From a virus: DNA of 64,000 nt. The stretch lies in IMG/VR virus record IMGVR_UViG_3300045999_010887, positions 1 to 64,000 of that record; one strand, given 5' to 3'. Positions 41,242 to 50,063 of this stretch are shown piece after piece (the stretch's first letter is position 1; the number at the start of each line of letters is the position of its first letter). Made by a program: the position numbers and the translations under genes. A model generated the notes under the pieces. That model saw only the letters and a program-made list of their open reading frames with translations. It searched no databases and was not told where the DNA came from.

Positions 41242-42135
41242 ATGTTTGATAAAGCAAAGGCTTTACTTGCTACTTTAGCTGCTAAACGACACAAAGAAGT
41301 TGTAGGCCAAGGCGCTTTTGGTGTTGTATATGCAGACGCTCCTGGAACAGTCGTTAAAAAAATTGCAGGTGAAACACCAGAAAAAATTTTAAACGAAATT
41401 AATTTACAAGCAAAAGCAGCAGAGCTTAACATTGCACCAACTTTAAAAACAGCTCAAATAAATCCGTCTGGACCTGATGTTGGTGGATCAATTACGATGC
41501 AAGATTTAAGAAAAAACTATGTTCGTTTAGGTGAGCCTGTTGCTGATATGCCTTATCCCCGTGAAGGTGTTGTAGAAATTGCTGGTGAAGGATACAATTC
41601 TTATGACCCAAGTTTGAATAGCGCGCAAATAACTCAAGCAAAAGTAAATACACATAAACAATTGGCTCAGCTTGCTTTAAATAATGTAATGCTTGAAGAC
41701 AGGCATGTTGGAAATATTTTTGTAAACAAAATGAGCAATAGACCAATGCAGATTGATTTTGGTTTAGCAACTGAGATTAAAACACCTAGTCAAAAAGCTG
41801 GTGCTTTGGCGTACCATGTTGGGAATGGTTTGAATGCAGCAGGTTTAAACGAAGAAGCCAGACTGTTTAGTCAACTTGTTAATGAGGTAGGTCAGTTTAA
41901 TATTATGACAAATGCATACGACAATCCAGAAGCAGCACTGGATATGGCTAAACAAGGTTTGTCACGCCTTCAAAAAATCAAAACACCTCAAATAGAACAA
42001 ATTTCTGCTGTAAGACAAAAAGAATTAGAGAGCATGAGAAAAACATCTTTACTTTTGGAACAAACTCCTGCGCAACAAAGGCTTAATACTTTTGGAGAGC
42101 CAATAGAAAAGGGGTACTATGGTACCCCTGTCTAG
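41242..42135 (+). CDS. Protein kinase-like protein
   Basis: 297 residues. The kinase fold motifs are present: glycine loop GQGAFGVVY (22-30), VVKK with Lys39/40, Glu52/53 in the C helix, DRHVGN (153-158) as the catalytic D-x4-N loop, and IDFG (171-174) for Mg binding. HRD is replaced by EDR, as in some atypical kinases. It would phosphorylate a protein, possibly the host polymerase, or a small molecule. On the plus strand, isolated between minus-strand groups. Confidence 0.68.
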   Translation: MFDKAKALLATLAAKRHKEVVGQGAFGVVYADAPGTVVKKIAGETPEKILNEINLQAKAAELNIAPTLKTAQINPSGPDVGGSITMQDLRKNYVRLGEPVADMPYPREGVVEIAGEGYNSYDPSLNSAQITQAKVNTHKQLAQLALNNVMLEDRHVGNIFVNKMSNRPMQIDFGLATEIKTPSQKAGALAYHVGNGLNAAGLNEEARLFSQLVNEVGQFNIMTNAYDNPEAALDMAKQGLSRLQKIKTPQIEQISAVRQKELESMRKTSLLLEQTPAQQRLNTFGEPIEKGYYGTPV

Positions 42136-42138
42136 GTT

Positions 42139-42366
42139 TTACTTAGCTGTTTTTTCCCGTTGTAACCAATACCAATAGGCGTGACGTGCGTTCTGATGAA
42201 AGCGTTTACCTGAAAGAAGTTTTAGTTTGCGTTCTTCCATTTCATCAAGCTTTGATTCTTGATAAGCAAGGATTTCGCGCCCTTCTTCGCTAAGCATGTT
42301 GATTTCAATGTCAAGCATGTCAATCTGCATTTGGAAGTCATCAACAGATTGTTGATGACAACACAT
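42139..42366 (-). CDS. Small coiled-coil protein
   Basis: 75 residues from ATG 42366: VDDFQMQIDMLDIEINMLSE and SKLDEMEERKLKLLSG form a coiled coil. The frame is open upstream to 42759, but that part overlaps the Gp157 gene. Its stop converges on the kinase-like gene. Unknown function. Confidence 0.5.
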   Translation of the reverse strand: MCCHQQSVDDFQMQIDMLDIEINMLSEEGREILAYQESKLDEMEERKLKLLSGKRFHQNARHAYWYWLQREKTAK

Positions 42367-42388
42367 CAAAATATGTGCGTCTTCCAGG

Positions 42389-43102
42389 TCAGTTGGTGAC
42401 GTCAGGTTCTTGTAGAAGCTCTCCGAAATATTCGGGTGCTTGTGCTTCCATCCGTTTGGTAGAGAAGAGCCGGTTTTTTCGGACTGCATATTGTTGTTCA
42501 ACTTTGACTCCGGTCGGTAGGTGTTCACCGTTTTGGTAAGCGTTGCGGATTGCATCAAGGTTTGGGAGGGTTTCAATTTTTGTTTTAGGTTCTGTTCTAT
42601 CGGATAGAACTTCTCCTGACATTGAACGTACCACAGTTCTTTTGGTTGTGGTGACTTCTTGCTCGATACAGTACTTGCTTCTCTCTTCAGTGTGCCAAAA
42701 CTCCGGATCCGATGTGATTTCGACCGTAAGTTCCTTCTTCTTAGAGAGGACAAACTCATAGTTTTTGCCTTGGATTCGATTGGAGTCCAGCGGCAAGGAC
42801 CGCCTCAGCCAACCTAGCAAGTTCTTAAGTTGGTTGAGTTGTGCCTCATGGTGGCGTTTGGCCTGAGCAATTAGATCTCCTTCCTTTTTAATGCGCTCCA
42901 GGGCATCTTCATGGGCAGCCAACGCGTAATAAATACGATCAATTTTTTCAGACCGTAGGTTGGCGCAACTTTCCAGCTCGGCTTTTGCCAGCTCTTGGGA
43001 CTCAGGAGTAAGGAGAGGAAGAGAGCGTTCCAGGGCACCATAGTGCTCGTATAACTTGATGATGTTTAGATCTTCAAGTTTAGTTTGAGTGATGTGAGTC
43101 AT
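42389..43102 (-). CDS. Siphovirus Gp157-like protein
   Basis: 237 residues from ATG 43102, which is close after the stop of a small membrane gene. A long helical region (ELESCANLRSEKIDRIYYAL, HHEAQLNQLKNLLGWLRRSL) then YEFVLSKKKELTVEIT fits the Gp157 family, found near recombination genes in many phages. Exact role is unknown. The C-terminal third is extra and strand-rich. Confidence 0.65.
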   Translation of the reverse strand: MTHITQTKLEDLNIIKLYEHYGALERSLPLLTPESQELAKAELESCANLRSEKIDRIYYALAAHEDALERIKKEGDLIAQAKRHHEAQLNQLKNLLGWLRRSLPLDSNRIQGKNYEFVLSKKKELTVEITSDPEFWHTEERSKYCIEQEVTTTKRTVVRSMSGEVLSDRTEPKTKIETLPNLDAIRNAYQNGEHLPTGVKVEQQYAVRKNRLFSTKRMEAQAPEYFGELLQEPDVTN

Positions 43103-43104
43103 GA

Positions 43105-43224
43105 TCAGATGGTGTTGAATTGAGATTGAATTTTGTTGATTGCATAGGTCAGCAGCATGCCTGCTGCTGCCCAAAGAAGATCTTTAACAACCGGAAGTAC
43201 GGCAGCAAACAACGATTCAAACAT
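43105..43224 (-). CDS. Small membrane or amphipathic protein
   Basis: 39 residues: MFESLFAAVLPVVKDLLWAA then AGMLLTYAINKIQSQ. One hydrophobic span. It has the C/A-rich leader (CATCTCAACTC before ATG) rather than a Shine-Dalgarno. It ends two bases before the Gp157 start. Confidence 0.5.
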   Translation of the reverse strand: MFESLFAAVLPVVKDLLWAAAGMLLTYAINKIQSQFNTI

Positions 43225-43248
43225 GAGTTGAGATGAGATGGGATGGTC

Positions 43249-43271
43249 AGTTTACCGTCATGACCAGGACG
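43249..43271 (-). other. CGTC/GACG hairpin with TTAAACTG-type flank, copy 1
   Basis: On the minus strand CGTC, an 8-base loop, GACG, then GTAAACTG. Three related copies lie at 46618-46641, 47731-47755 and 51373-51398, and a partial one at 63297-63318. It sits between a stop and the C/A-rich leader. Confidence 0.5.
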
Positions 43272-43290
43272 CCCACACCCCCGTGGGACG

Positions 43291-43665
43291 TCAGTCTACC
43301 AGGTCTGTCAAGCTTTTAGTAGCAATGGTAACAAACTGATTGATGTAATCAGTCAAGGCTTCAACCTTAGCATTGACCACTTTGATCTCCTCCATCAACT
43401 CTTCCCTGGAAGGGCTCAAACCAAAGATGTCATTGTCTTTGAGTGCCTCTGGGTTGTTAGCTTTTTGATACATGCGGCAATCATTGTTGGTTGCATAGAC
43501 AGTTTCTTGATATATTTCAGAAACTGTTTTGAAATCAACATTGCCAACTCCCTCGGCTGAAAGGAGGTTGCAGGTATCAAGGTAAAGCCTGGCAGCAAAC
43601 CTGACATTGTCTTTGAAAAACTTCACATACTGTTCAGAAGGAAGTCCGTAGGTGTCAATCGACAT
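43291..43665 (-). CDS. Hypothetical helical protein
   Basis: 124 residues from ATG 43665. IDTYGLPSEQYVKFFKDNVR, RLYLDTCNLLSAEGV and MEEIKVVNAKVEALTDYINQ are helical and coiled-coil-like. Slight overlap with the upstream gene. Unknown function. Confidence 0.55.
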   Translation of the reverse strand: MSIDTYGLPSEQYVKFFKDNVRFAARLYLDTCNLLSAEGVGNVDFKTVSEIYQETVYATNNDCRMYQKANNPEALKDNDIFGLSPSREELMEEIKVVNAKVEALTDYINQFVTIATKSLTDLVD

Positions 43666-43867
43666 AACAATCCAAAGCTTCTCGGAGTGCATTAATCATA
43701 AAGGTTTCTTGGCCTTCTGGACCAAGGTCAGTCCACCATTGAAGATCAGGATCGTTTTCGTCCCATTCAATATGAATGGTCATGGAACCATCCTCCTCAT
43801 CAATGCAATTAATTTGCAACTTGTTAATTGAACTGGGATTCAAGCCGATCGAGGCCAGATTCAACAT
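43655..43867 (-). CDS. Small acidic protein
   Basis: 70 residues from ATG 43867. INKLQINCIDEEDGSMTIHI then EWDENDPDLQWWTDLGPEGQ has a beta-alpha rhythm with strong acidity. Overlaps both neighbours by ten to forty bases. Unknown. Confidence 0.5.
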   Translation of the reverse strand: MLNLASIGLNPSSINKLQINCIDEEDGSMTIHIEWDENDPDLQWWTDLGPEGQETFMINALREALDCYVD

Positions 43868-44060
43868 GTCCAATAAGGATGTGTTCTGCATAGGTTTCGC
43901 AATCAGTTTTGATCTCTGCACCAAGCTTAACGAGACCCCAGTAGGTGTCTTCGTCAAGCTCTAGATCTAATTTGAATTTACCGTTTGAAAGCATCATTGT
44001 TTTTAAAGGTGGTTTTGCAATAAGCGATAACGCATACTCACGTAACTCGTCAGGCATCAT
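43824..44060 (-). CDS. Small hypothetical protein
   Basis: 78 residues opening MMPDELREYALSLIAKPPLK. Strand-rich middle (SNGKFKLDLELDEDTYWG), helical end. Stop and start overlap with neighbours indicate an operon with 44057-44998. Confidence 0.5.
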   Translation of the reverse strand: MMPDELREYALSLIAKPPLKTMMLSNGKFKLDLELDEDTYWGLVKLGAEIKTDCETYAEHILIGHVESGLDRLESQFN

Positions 44061-44998
44061 TGCTTTTTAAGTGCAGCCTTGAGTTGTGGCAGTGCAGTAC
44101 CAGGAAATGGAACGTAGCCCGCCTCCATCATATTGAAGAACAAATCCCATGCATCATGCTGCGTAAAGATTTCCTTAGGTTTGTAGGTACGCCAATGCGT
44201 CAGCGGAGCTTGTGCCCCTGAGTTGGTATATAACAATACAAAACGACCGTCACTAATGTGATCAACGGGTGGTGCATACCACCAGGCCACACACTTCTCA
44301 GGCGTACCACTGGGGCTGGCATTCCGTACATCAGTGCGCTTGCACAGCAGTTCCCTGTACTTGTTGAACCAAGTCAGGTGGATACACCAGGGCTTGAAGC
44401 CTTGGATCTCGGACGCAAAGTCAGATAGGTTGCTGAGCTGACGCTGATACGACCCACACGAACACCAAGGTTCACCCATGACAGGCTCGGACTGGTCAGC
44501 TTCCATGTCGCTGTCAAGGTCAATGGGCCGATTTGGAAGCCGCAATCCGTCTGGTGCAACCAGATGTCCAAGATCCGTTTGGTCGGACTGAAGGAGATGG
44601 AGGACTTTGTTGGTGTCTGATACATGTATAAATTTGTCAGCCCAATGCGCCTGGAGCTTTGCATTTGAGGTCAGGTGTCCGAGTGCATGCGTGTAGTTCC
44701 AGCCCTTAAAAAGAATGTAAGCATTGTTATGCCATACACTAGGGCCACGGTAATTGGGACCAAGGTAAGAAAAGAAGTCTTCGAGACGATTGGTGTAGGT
44801 TTGGAAATGAGCTTTGATTAATGTCCGTTCGTAGATTTGCTCAGTGCCATCATGACACACCACAACACAATGATCGCCTCGCAGATAAATGCCAGCGATT
44901 GCGGTGTCATCAAAGTCCGGGTAAGCACGCCGGATACTGGAACGAGAGTAGATAAGAGCCTGCGCCGAGTTGAGCTCGGTCTGCGCCTGGATCGACAT
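44057..44998 (-). CDS. SWIM-like zinc motif protein
   Basis: 313 residues. WCSCGSYQRQLSN followed after 16 residues by WCIHLTWF is a SWIM-like C-x-C...C-x-H zinc motif, as found in DNA-binding or protein-binding domains. The rest is strand-rich and unassigned. The ATG has the C/A-rich leader (CAACCCAACTCAACTTC) with no Shine-Dalgarno. Unknown role in early development. Confidence 0.5.
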   Translation of the reverse strand: MSIQAQTELNSAQALIYSRSSIRRAYPDFDDTAIAGIYLRGDHCVVVCHDGTEQIYERTLIKAHFQTYTNRLEDFFSYLGPNYRGPSVWHNNAYILFKGWNYTHALGHLTSNAKLQAHWADKFIHVSDTNKVLHLLQSDQTDLGHLVAPDGLRLPNRPIDLDSDMEADQSEPVMGEPWCSCGSYQRQLSNLSDFASEIQGFKPWCIHLTWFNKYRELLCKRTDVRNASPSGTPEKCVAWWYAPPVDHISDGRFVLLYTNSGAQAPLTHWRTYKPKEIFTQHDAWDLFFNMMEAGYVPFPGTALPQLKAALKKQ

Positions 44999-45028
44999 GA
45001 AGTTGAGTTGGGTTGAGTGGGATTGGAA

Positions 45029-45241
45029 TCAGACGTGCCAGAAGGACGTGTCCTCTTCTTTTTGATCCGACTTGATCTTAGCATTGGCCTTGGCGTGTTT
45101 GTACGCAGCCTTGCCCATGCGATAGGTGCCGTAAAGAACAGCAGCCCAGCACACGGGGTTCCCAATGATAGAGGCAACAACAGCACTAGCAGCAAATGTT
45201 GCTCCTGCTGTTTTGATTGCCGACTTTTCTTCAGGGTTCAT
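45029..45241 (-). CDS. Small membrane protein
   Basis: 70 residues from ATG 45241. Two adjoining hydrophobic stretches (GATFAASAVVASIIGNPVCW and AAVLYGTYRMG) are flanked by a charged end. An upstream in-frame ATG at 45259 adds six residues. Inner-membrane location likely; function unknown. Confidence 0.55.
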   Translation of the reverse strand: MNPEEKSAIKTAGATFAASAVVASIIGNPVCWAAVLYGTYRMGKAAYKHAKANAKIKSDQKEEDTSFWHV

Positions 45242-45323
45242 GTCAGAGATTCTTAACACAAATGGAAAGTTGTGCGTAATAAATGTTTAAGTAAGTAGAC
45301 TTGTTGTAACAAATAAATACAAA

Positions 45324-45584
45324 ATGGACGAAATTAAATACGTACCTTTAACCAAATTTCAAATTGAACCAACGCTTGACGATAAATTCTGGGAAGAAAA
45401 AGTCAAACGTTCAATTCAAGATTGTAATTCAGTCAGTACATTAAAGGAAATAGCGATCCTCTTAGCGAGGATCGCTACCCAACGTCAAGGTGTGATTCGT
45501 GGGTTAGTTCAAGACATGTTCATCTTCAACAATGTTGCAGTTGAACCAGATGGCTTGACTAACCCTGACGTCACCTCACAGTGA
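45324..45584 (+). CDS. Small hypothetical protein
   Basis: 86 residues: IKYVPLTKFQIEPTLDDKFW then VSTLKEIAILLARIATQRQG. A single helix-rich domain; plus strand between two minus-strand blocks. Its stop overlaps the convergent DUF5895 gene. Unknown. Confidence 0.5.
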   Translation: MDEIKYVPLTKFQIEPTLDDKFWEEKVKRSIQDCNSVSTLKEIAILLARIATQRQGVIRGLVQDMFIFNNVAVEPDGLTNPDVTSQ

Positions 45585-46592
45585 ATCGTCTTCACCAGTT
45601 AGGGGATCACGAGAAGGCAGGGCCTTTACGTCAACCGCATCTGTGGTACGAGACACAGGCAGGATCTCGACGCCTTGCTTGATGCCATAGGCACCACCAA
45701 GCTTTTCAGCATCCTGACGTGCATGTTGATTGATGTAATCGCTGAACATTTCCTGGAACTTCCAGGTTGATTCACGATCTTCATCAGGAATCGACATGCG
45801 GCTCAGCGATTCGATGGCGGCATCTTGGTCGCTGTAATCAGGGATGTCAAAAGATTCAATTGCGCAGATCTCAACGTTGTTGGCTCCACGCATTTCGTTG
45901 GCAAGTACCGGAGCAAATACGGTAGTGGCGTAGAACTTTTCATTGAATGCAAGAGGCACTTCAGAATCCAGTGCCTTGCTCAGGCACTTAGACATTTCCT
46001 TCTCATACAGCTTGACCTTATCGGACACATCGGTGCCATTCAGACCTTTGAGGGTAAGGACCATCGGGATCTTGTGAGCACGCTTGTTGTCCTCAGTCAC
46101 GATGTAGATGAGGTACTTGGTGCGTACGCTGTACTTACGCTTGTACATTTCGCCCTTGCTGTTAGCAAGGTCGGCAGCAATCTTGTCGGCATCAAACAAT
46201 TCCTTGACCTCTGGATGCTCAAAGGTACCAATCGTTTGACGCATCCCTGTGGTTTCTTCAACCATCAAGGGAGAACGCAGCAGGATTTGAATGCGTGGCT
46301 CAGTGAAGTTCAGGCCTTCTTCAACAGAAGTGTTGGGTGCCATACCAAAGGTTTGCTTGTAATCCCAGATGACGGAACCTTTAGCAAACTGATCTTCGGT
46401 TGCAGTCCAACCACAGGTATCAAGATCTGATTTACGGATGAACCATCCGCGTACTTTTGACTTGTTGAGAGGTTGAATTGTGACGAGGTTCTGGTAGCCA
46501 GATACAAATTCTTTAGACTGGAACATCCGGAAGGAGTCAAGTCCGCGAGCAGCAAGCGCAGCAGTTTTCTTGGTGGTCATGGAAGAGGTCAT
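45576..46592 (-). CDS. DUF5895-like protein
   Basis: 338 residues. I recall the DUF5895 family in cyanobacteria and their phages: GWFIRKSDLDTCGWTATEDQ, KYLIYIVTEDNKRAHKIPMV, then a strand-rich body. It lies beside SSB and polymerase, which suggests a replication-linked, perhaps ssDNA-associated, role. Two start ATGs four codons apart (46592 and 46580) are possible. Leader GAACACACC. Confidence 0.6.
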   Translation of the reverse strand: MTSSMTTKKTAALAARGLDSFRMFQSKEFVSGYQNLVTIQPLNKSKVRGWFIRKSDLDTCGWTATEDQFAKGSVIWDYKQTFGMAPNTSVEEGLNFTEPRIQILLRSPLMVEETTGMRQTIGTFEHPEVKELFDADKIAADLANSKGEMYKRKYSVRTKYLIYIVTEDNKRAHKIPMVLTLKGLNGTDVSDKVKLYEKEMSKCLSKALDSEVPLAFNEKFYATTVFAPVLANEMRGANNVEICAIESFDIPDYSDQDAAIESLSRMSIPDEDRESTWKFQEMFSDYINQHARQDAEKLGGAYGIKQGVEILPVSRTTDAVDVKALPSRDPLTGEDDSL

Positions 46593-46617
46593 GGTGTGTT
46601 CGTAGTCAGGAGTGAGC

Positions 46618-46641
46618 AGTTTAACGTCATGCTTAGGACGT
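46618..46641 (-). other. CGTC/GACG hairpin with TTAAACTG flank, copy 2
   Basis: Minus strand: ACGTC, loop CTAAGCAT, GACGT, then TAAACTGCTC. Located between the stop at 46646 and the DUF5895 start. See the copy at 43249. Confidence 0.5.
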
Positions 46642-46645
46642 GAGG

Positions 46646-46888
46646 CTATTCTGCTTTAGGTTTGTCCCATTCCATCACGTACTGCTGGGTACGTAATAAA
46701 TCGAAATATGCCGCAGAAGATTCTTTCATGCATTCATAAATAGTACTTTCCATGTAGCCACAACCCTTGAGGAAATCCACAACGTGGGTGACTACATCGT
46801 CAGCAACTAATGCTTTGAATTCATAAAGAAGTTTGGTGTTCTCATCCTCGTAAAGCAGGGTGAATTGATCGTGAGTTGGTGTTGACAT
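46646..46888 (-). CDS. Small acidic protein
   Basis: 80 residues: THDQFTLLYEDENTKLLYEF then VTHVVDFLKGCGYMESTIYE. A compact beta-alpha protein. Its start shares one base with the SSB stop, so it is probably made with SSB. Unknown function. Confidence 0.55.
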   Translation of the reverse strand: MSTPTHDQFTLLYEDENTKLLYEFKALVADDVVTHVVDFLKGCGYMESTIYECMKESSAAYFDLLRTQQYVMEWDKPKAE

Positions 46889-47703
46889 CAGAAGGGTACT
46901 TCGTCGAGTTCAGGTGCATTGCCGTAGTGACCAGGCAGATCAGGCAGTCCACCACCAGAGGCAGCGTTCCAAGGATCCGCTGGCTCCTCAGCAGTGCGGC
47001 CACCCCAAAGCGGTGCGACCTTATCGGAGTTAGCCACTACAGTCTGAGGGCGAATCGATTGATTGGCTGTGTCGCCTGTCACCTTTGGCGCCAAGGTCAT
47101 GGACACCAGTTGAATCTTGGTGACTTGACGGCGCTGATTACTTTCTTTATCTTGCCAGGCATCGGTGACTAGACGACCATTGATCGTTAAGCCTGTCCCT
47201 TTACGCGTGAAATCAAGTAAGAGCTGAGCATTGTTCAGCTTGTCTTGATGGGAATTAATAGCGTAAAAATTAAAGAGATCTGCTTGATTGCGTCCGGTAT
47301 TAACGGAAAGCGTTTGATTGCAGATCATCAGACCATCTGCCGTTGTCTTAAAGGCGCGTGTGTCATCCTGCTGGATGTCTTTAACGCAACGACCACTAAG
47401 AATGATTGTGTTTAGGATCGGAAACGATTCCGTGACCGTGGTAATGACGCCACCATGGAGCGAGTGGGTGCGTGTCTCCAGGTCATAGCGCAGCTTGGCG
47501 CCATGAATGTAGATCAACGAGTTCTTTGCAGTGCGTGCAAAACGCTCAGAGTTTTTGCCATAGACGTTGAGTTCAATTGGAGTTGCTGCCTTGTTACCAA
47601 CAGGTGGCAGCAAGACATTGCAACGCAGGGCGTAAGACGTTGCAGAGATGGATACCTCACGGGGTTCCTCTGTGGTTTGGGCACAGACAAAAGCTTGGTT
47701 CAT
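46888..47703 (-). CDS. Single-stranded DNA-binding protein with two OB domains
   Basis: 271 residues. Coats ssDNA during replication. Residues 95-210 are a typical SSB OB fold (NTIILSGRCVKDIQQDDTRA, LLLDFTRKGTGLTINGRLVT). The first 90 residues look like a second OB fold (SYALRCNVLLPPV, IELNVYGKNSERFAR). The C-terminus is Gly/Pro-rich and ends in LDEVPF, the acidic tip used by SSBs to recruit partners. C/A-rich leader (CTCACACAACC). Confidence 0.75.
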   Translation of the reverse strand: MNQAFVCAQTTEEPREVSISATSYALRCNVLLPPVGNKAATPIELNVYGKNSERFARTAKNSLIYIHGAKLRYDLETRTHSLHGGVITTVTESFPILNTIILSGRCVKDIQQDDTRAFKTTADGLMICNQTLSVNTGRNQADLFNFYAINSHQDKLNNAQLLLDFTRKGTGLTINGRLVTDAWQDKESNQRRQVTKIQLVSMTLAPKVTGDTANQSIRPQTVVANSDKVAPLWGGRTAEEPADPWNAASGGGLPDLPGHYGNAPELDEVPF

Positions 47704-47730
47704 GTGATGCCAAAAGGTTGTGTGAGAGGC

Positions 47731-47755
47731 AGTTTAACGTCTTACCTCAAGGACG
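47731..47755 (-). other. CGTC/GACG hairpin with TTAAACTG flank, copy 3
   Basis: Minus strand: CGTC, a 10-base loop that includes the stop of the zinc-ribbon gene, GACG, then TTAAACTGCCTC. Upstream of the SSB leader. Confidence 0.5.
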
Positions 47756-48005
47756 AGAGATCAACTGGTTTATGTTTAACTTCAATCATTTCACCTTTTC
47801 GATTCCAACACTGACCACAATCAGGACACTGATAATGGTTAATACGGTCAGTGCCCAAATACTCCACACCAATAACACGACTAAAGAATTTAGATTCGGG
47901 TGAATAATAACCCTTGTCTATGGATTCTTGAGGGATGTAGGAGTGAATCCAGCTGACTTCGCAAACCGGGCACTGTTCTACTTTGGTGATGTCGAGGTAG
48001 TCCAT
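47742..48005 (-). CDS. Zinc-ribbon protein
   Basis: 87 residues. CPVC (residues 12-15) and CPDCGQCW make a zinc ribbon, with a strand-rich centre (FFSRVIGVEYLG). It starts inside the end of the polymerase gene (TGATG overlap). It may bind nucleic acid or partner the polymerase. Confidence 0.6.
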   Translation of the reverse strand: MDYLDITKVEQCPVCEVSWIHSYIPQESIDKGYYSPESKFFSRVIGVEYLGTDRINHYQCPDCGQCWNRKGEMIEVKHKPVDLSSLR

Positions 48006-49870
48006 CAGTGGGTCTGAGACCAGTCCGATCCTACCCTGGAATCACCTTCGATACTGCAGCGGAACCCAAAGAATTCCTGTGCCTGTGGGAAAGCAAGCAT
48101 GGCCTGCTCTCTGATGGCGTCTGTGTATTGAGGCTTGCACGCTAGTTGCACTTCATCATGAACCATCAATAGTTGTTGCCAGTCATGATCGTATTGCAAA
48201 CCAAGGTTTTGTTTGATGTTGTTGTGAATATTAATCACAACTTGTTTCATAAGGATTGCACCAGCTGATTGCAACAACACATTCAATCCTTTGAATGCGG
48301 AACGACAATACAACTGACGACGATCCAAACCAATCAGATAACCACGCAAACCAATAGTCTTATCAATCTCCAGCTTAAGAGCTTTCAATGCTGGGACACC
48401 ACGCATAAAACCATCGATGGCATTACGCCCAAGCATGCGCAGTTCATCTTCATCTTTGAGATTTGGATCAATGATTGAACCAGCCTTTACAGATCCACAG
48501 CCATAGAGCATGCCGTAAAGCAACCTCTTGCTGATGTCCCTGGTTTCTACGCCAAATTGCTTTTGGTTGTAGGTGTGGATGTCAACGGATTCATCGGTTA
48601 CCAGCCTTGCGTATTCACCGTTATCCCAGACGGCAAGGTATCCAGCAAGGCAACGTAATTCAAGTGCCTTAGCGTCAATGCCAATGAGATCCCACCCGTC
48701 AGGAGGAACGAACAAACTTCGACACTCTTTTCCGTAAGGTGAGTAACTGGCTGGGACCTGACCCATATTTGGATTGCGGTGTGCACAGCGCCCAGTAATG
48801 CAACCGTTAGTAATAAGATCGCCGTGGATACAACCAGTGTCATTGTTGTAGAGCTTGATCCAAGCATTGTTGCCATCAGCAATTTGACCAAGGCGCTTTT
48901 TGATCAGCATATACTCAGCCAAAGGTTTAGCCTCTGGGTATGGGAGTCGTTCTAATACTTCGTCATCAAGAACTGGATTTCCTTTCTCAGTTGTTTTCTC
49001 TGGAGTCCATCCGTACTTTTGGCGGAGTCGATCAGCAATCTGCTGACGAGATCCAGGATTGAACTCTTCATAGCTGACTTTAGTGAAAGGTTGTCCTTTG
49101 ACATAACCACGATTCTTGTTGTTTACTTTTGGAACAAATGTTGATTCATGTTTGATAGGTGGAAAGATTTGTTTTAGATGGGATTCAAGTTCTGTTTCCT
49201 TTGCTCTGAGATTATCCACCAAATCAAGAGCAGCATCCAAATCGAAAGGAACACCTGATCTAATTTGTTTGTTAATCGCCAAAGCAAAGTTGTGCTCCAA
49301 GAGAATGGAGGACTCTGGATAATTTTGCGCAGCGATAAGCTGCCAAAGATTGAAGGTGACTGCAACGTCTTGGATGCAGTAGTCCAACATCTCCTGCGAG
49401 TATTCCGTGAAGTCTTTGAAGTCAATCTTATGGTTGGCCAATCGCCATCCCCATGCCTTAAGCGATGGGGATCCACGTTGTGCCTTTGGAACTTCCGGAT
49501 ATTGTTCAATGTCAAGCTCATAGAGAACCTCCTTGGGCCAGATCAAACGTGAACAGATGAGGGTGTCAATGATGCGAGCGTTGGTCTTAAAGTCTGGAAA
49601 CAGTTTCTTTAAGACAGGGATGTCATAAAAGCAGATGTTGTGGCCAATAAGAACATCAGCGTTACGCAAATACTCAAGAGCAGTGTCAATGTTGTCAGGA
49701 CCAAAAGACAAAGTGCTTTGACTGTTGATGTCATAGATGACAACACAGTGAACTTTGGCGACTTTGTCATACAGTCCGTCTGACTCCAAATCAAAGACAT
49801 ACCATTTGTCATTTGCGGAACTGGGCTTCATCGCGAACTTCGAGTTCTTCACTGGCAAGGCTGCTGTCAT
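48005..49870 (-). CDS. Family A DNA polymerase with 3'-5' exonuclease
   Basis: 621 residues; ATG 49831 (MKPSSANDKWYVFDLES) is the better start since it reduces overlap with the gene at 49809. Exonuclease motifs: FDLESDGL (Exo I) and LIGHNICFYDIPVL (Exo II). Polymerase motifs: GIDAKALELRCLAGYLA (motif A), SKRLLYGMLYGCG (motif B) and MVHDEVQLA (motif C). Motif A reads DAKALELR instead of the usual D-x-SQIELR. T7-like replication with the D5-type primase-helicase is inferred. Confidence 0.92.
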   Translation of the reverse strand: MTAALPVKNSKFAMKPSSANDKWYVFDLESDGLYDKVAKVHCVVIYDINSQSTLSFGPDNIDTALEYLRNADVLIGHNICFYDIPVLKKLFPDFKTNARIIDTLICSRLIWPKEVLYELDIEQYPEVPKAQRGSPSLKAWGWRLANHKIDFKDFTEYSQEMLDYCIQDVAVTFNLWQLIAAQNYPESSILLEHNFALAINKQIRSGVPFDLDAALDLVDNLRAKETELESHLKQIFPPIKHESTFVPKVNNKNRGYVKGQPFTKVSYEEFNPGSRQQIADRLRQKYGWTPEKTTEKGNPVLDDEVLERLPYPEAKPLAEYMLIKKRLGQIADGNNAWIKLYNNDTGCIHGDLITNGCITGRCAHRNPNMGQVPASYSPYGKECRSLFVPPDGWDLIGIDAKALELRCLAGYLAVWDNGEYARLVTDESVDIHTYNQKQFGVETRDISKRLLYGMLYGCGSVKAGSIIDPNLKDEDELRMLGRNAIDGFMRGVPALKALKLEIDKTIGLRGYLIGLDRRQLYCRSAFKGLNVLLQSAGAILMKQVVINIHNNIKQNLGLQYDHDWQQLLMVHDEVQLACKPQYTDAIREQAMLAFPQAQEFFGFRCSIEGDSRVGSDWSQTH

Positions 49871-50042
49871 TTTTGTTAATCCACGTCAAGATCTGCTGAG
49901 CTCCAGCCCTGTATGGGTGGGAGAAGATCTTGTTCAGAGCTACCTCTGAATCTAACGGAATTAATTGGAATTGATTAGAAGTTTGACAGGCAGTAATGGC
50001 AAATGGCTTACCGTTTTTCCAGGTAGCAATGACGTAAGACAT
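49809..50042 (-). CDS. Small hypothetical protein
   Basis: 77 residues: SYVIATWKNGKPFAITACQT then VALNKIFSHPYRAGAQQILT. A small alpha/beta protein coupled to the polymerase start. A sigma70-like promoter lies 22 bases upstream. Unknown. Confidence 0.55.
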   Translation of the reverse strand: MSYVIATWKNGKPFAITACQTSNQFQLIPLDSEVALNKIFSHPYRAGAQQILTWINKNDSSLASEELEVRDEAQFRK

Positions 50043-50063
50043 AAAGGAATGAAAGACGGACAG

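Noticed and set aside
42139-42759. Full 206-codon frame
   Set aside because: Codons before 42366 overlap the Gp157 gene and read like shadow; only the last 75 codons are kept.
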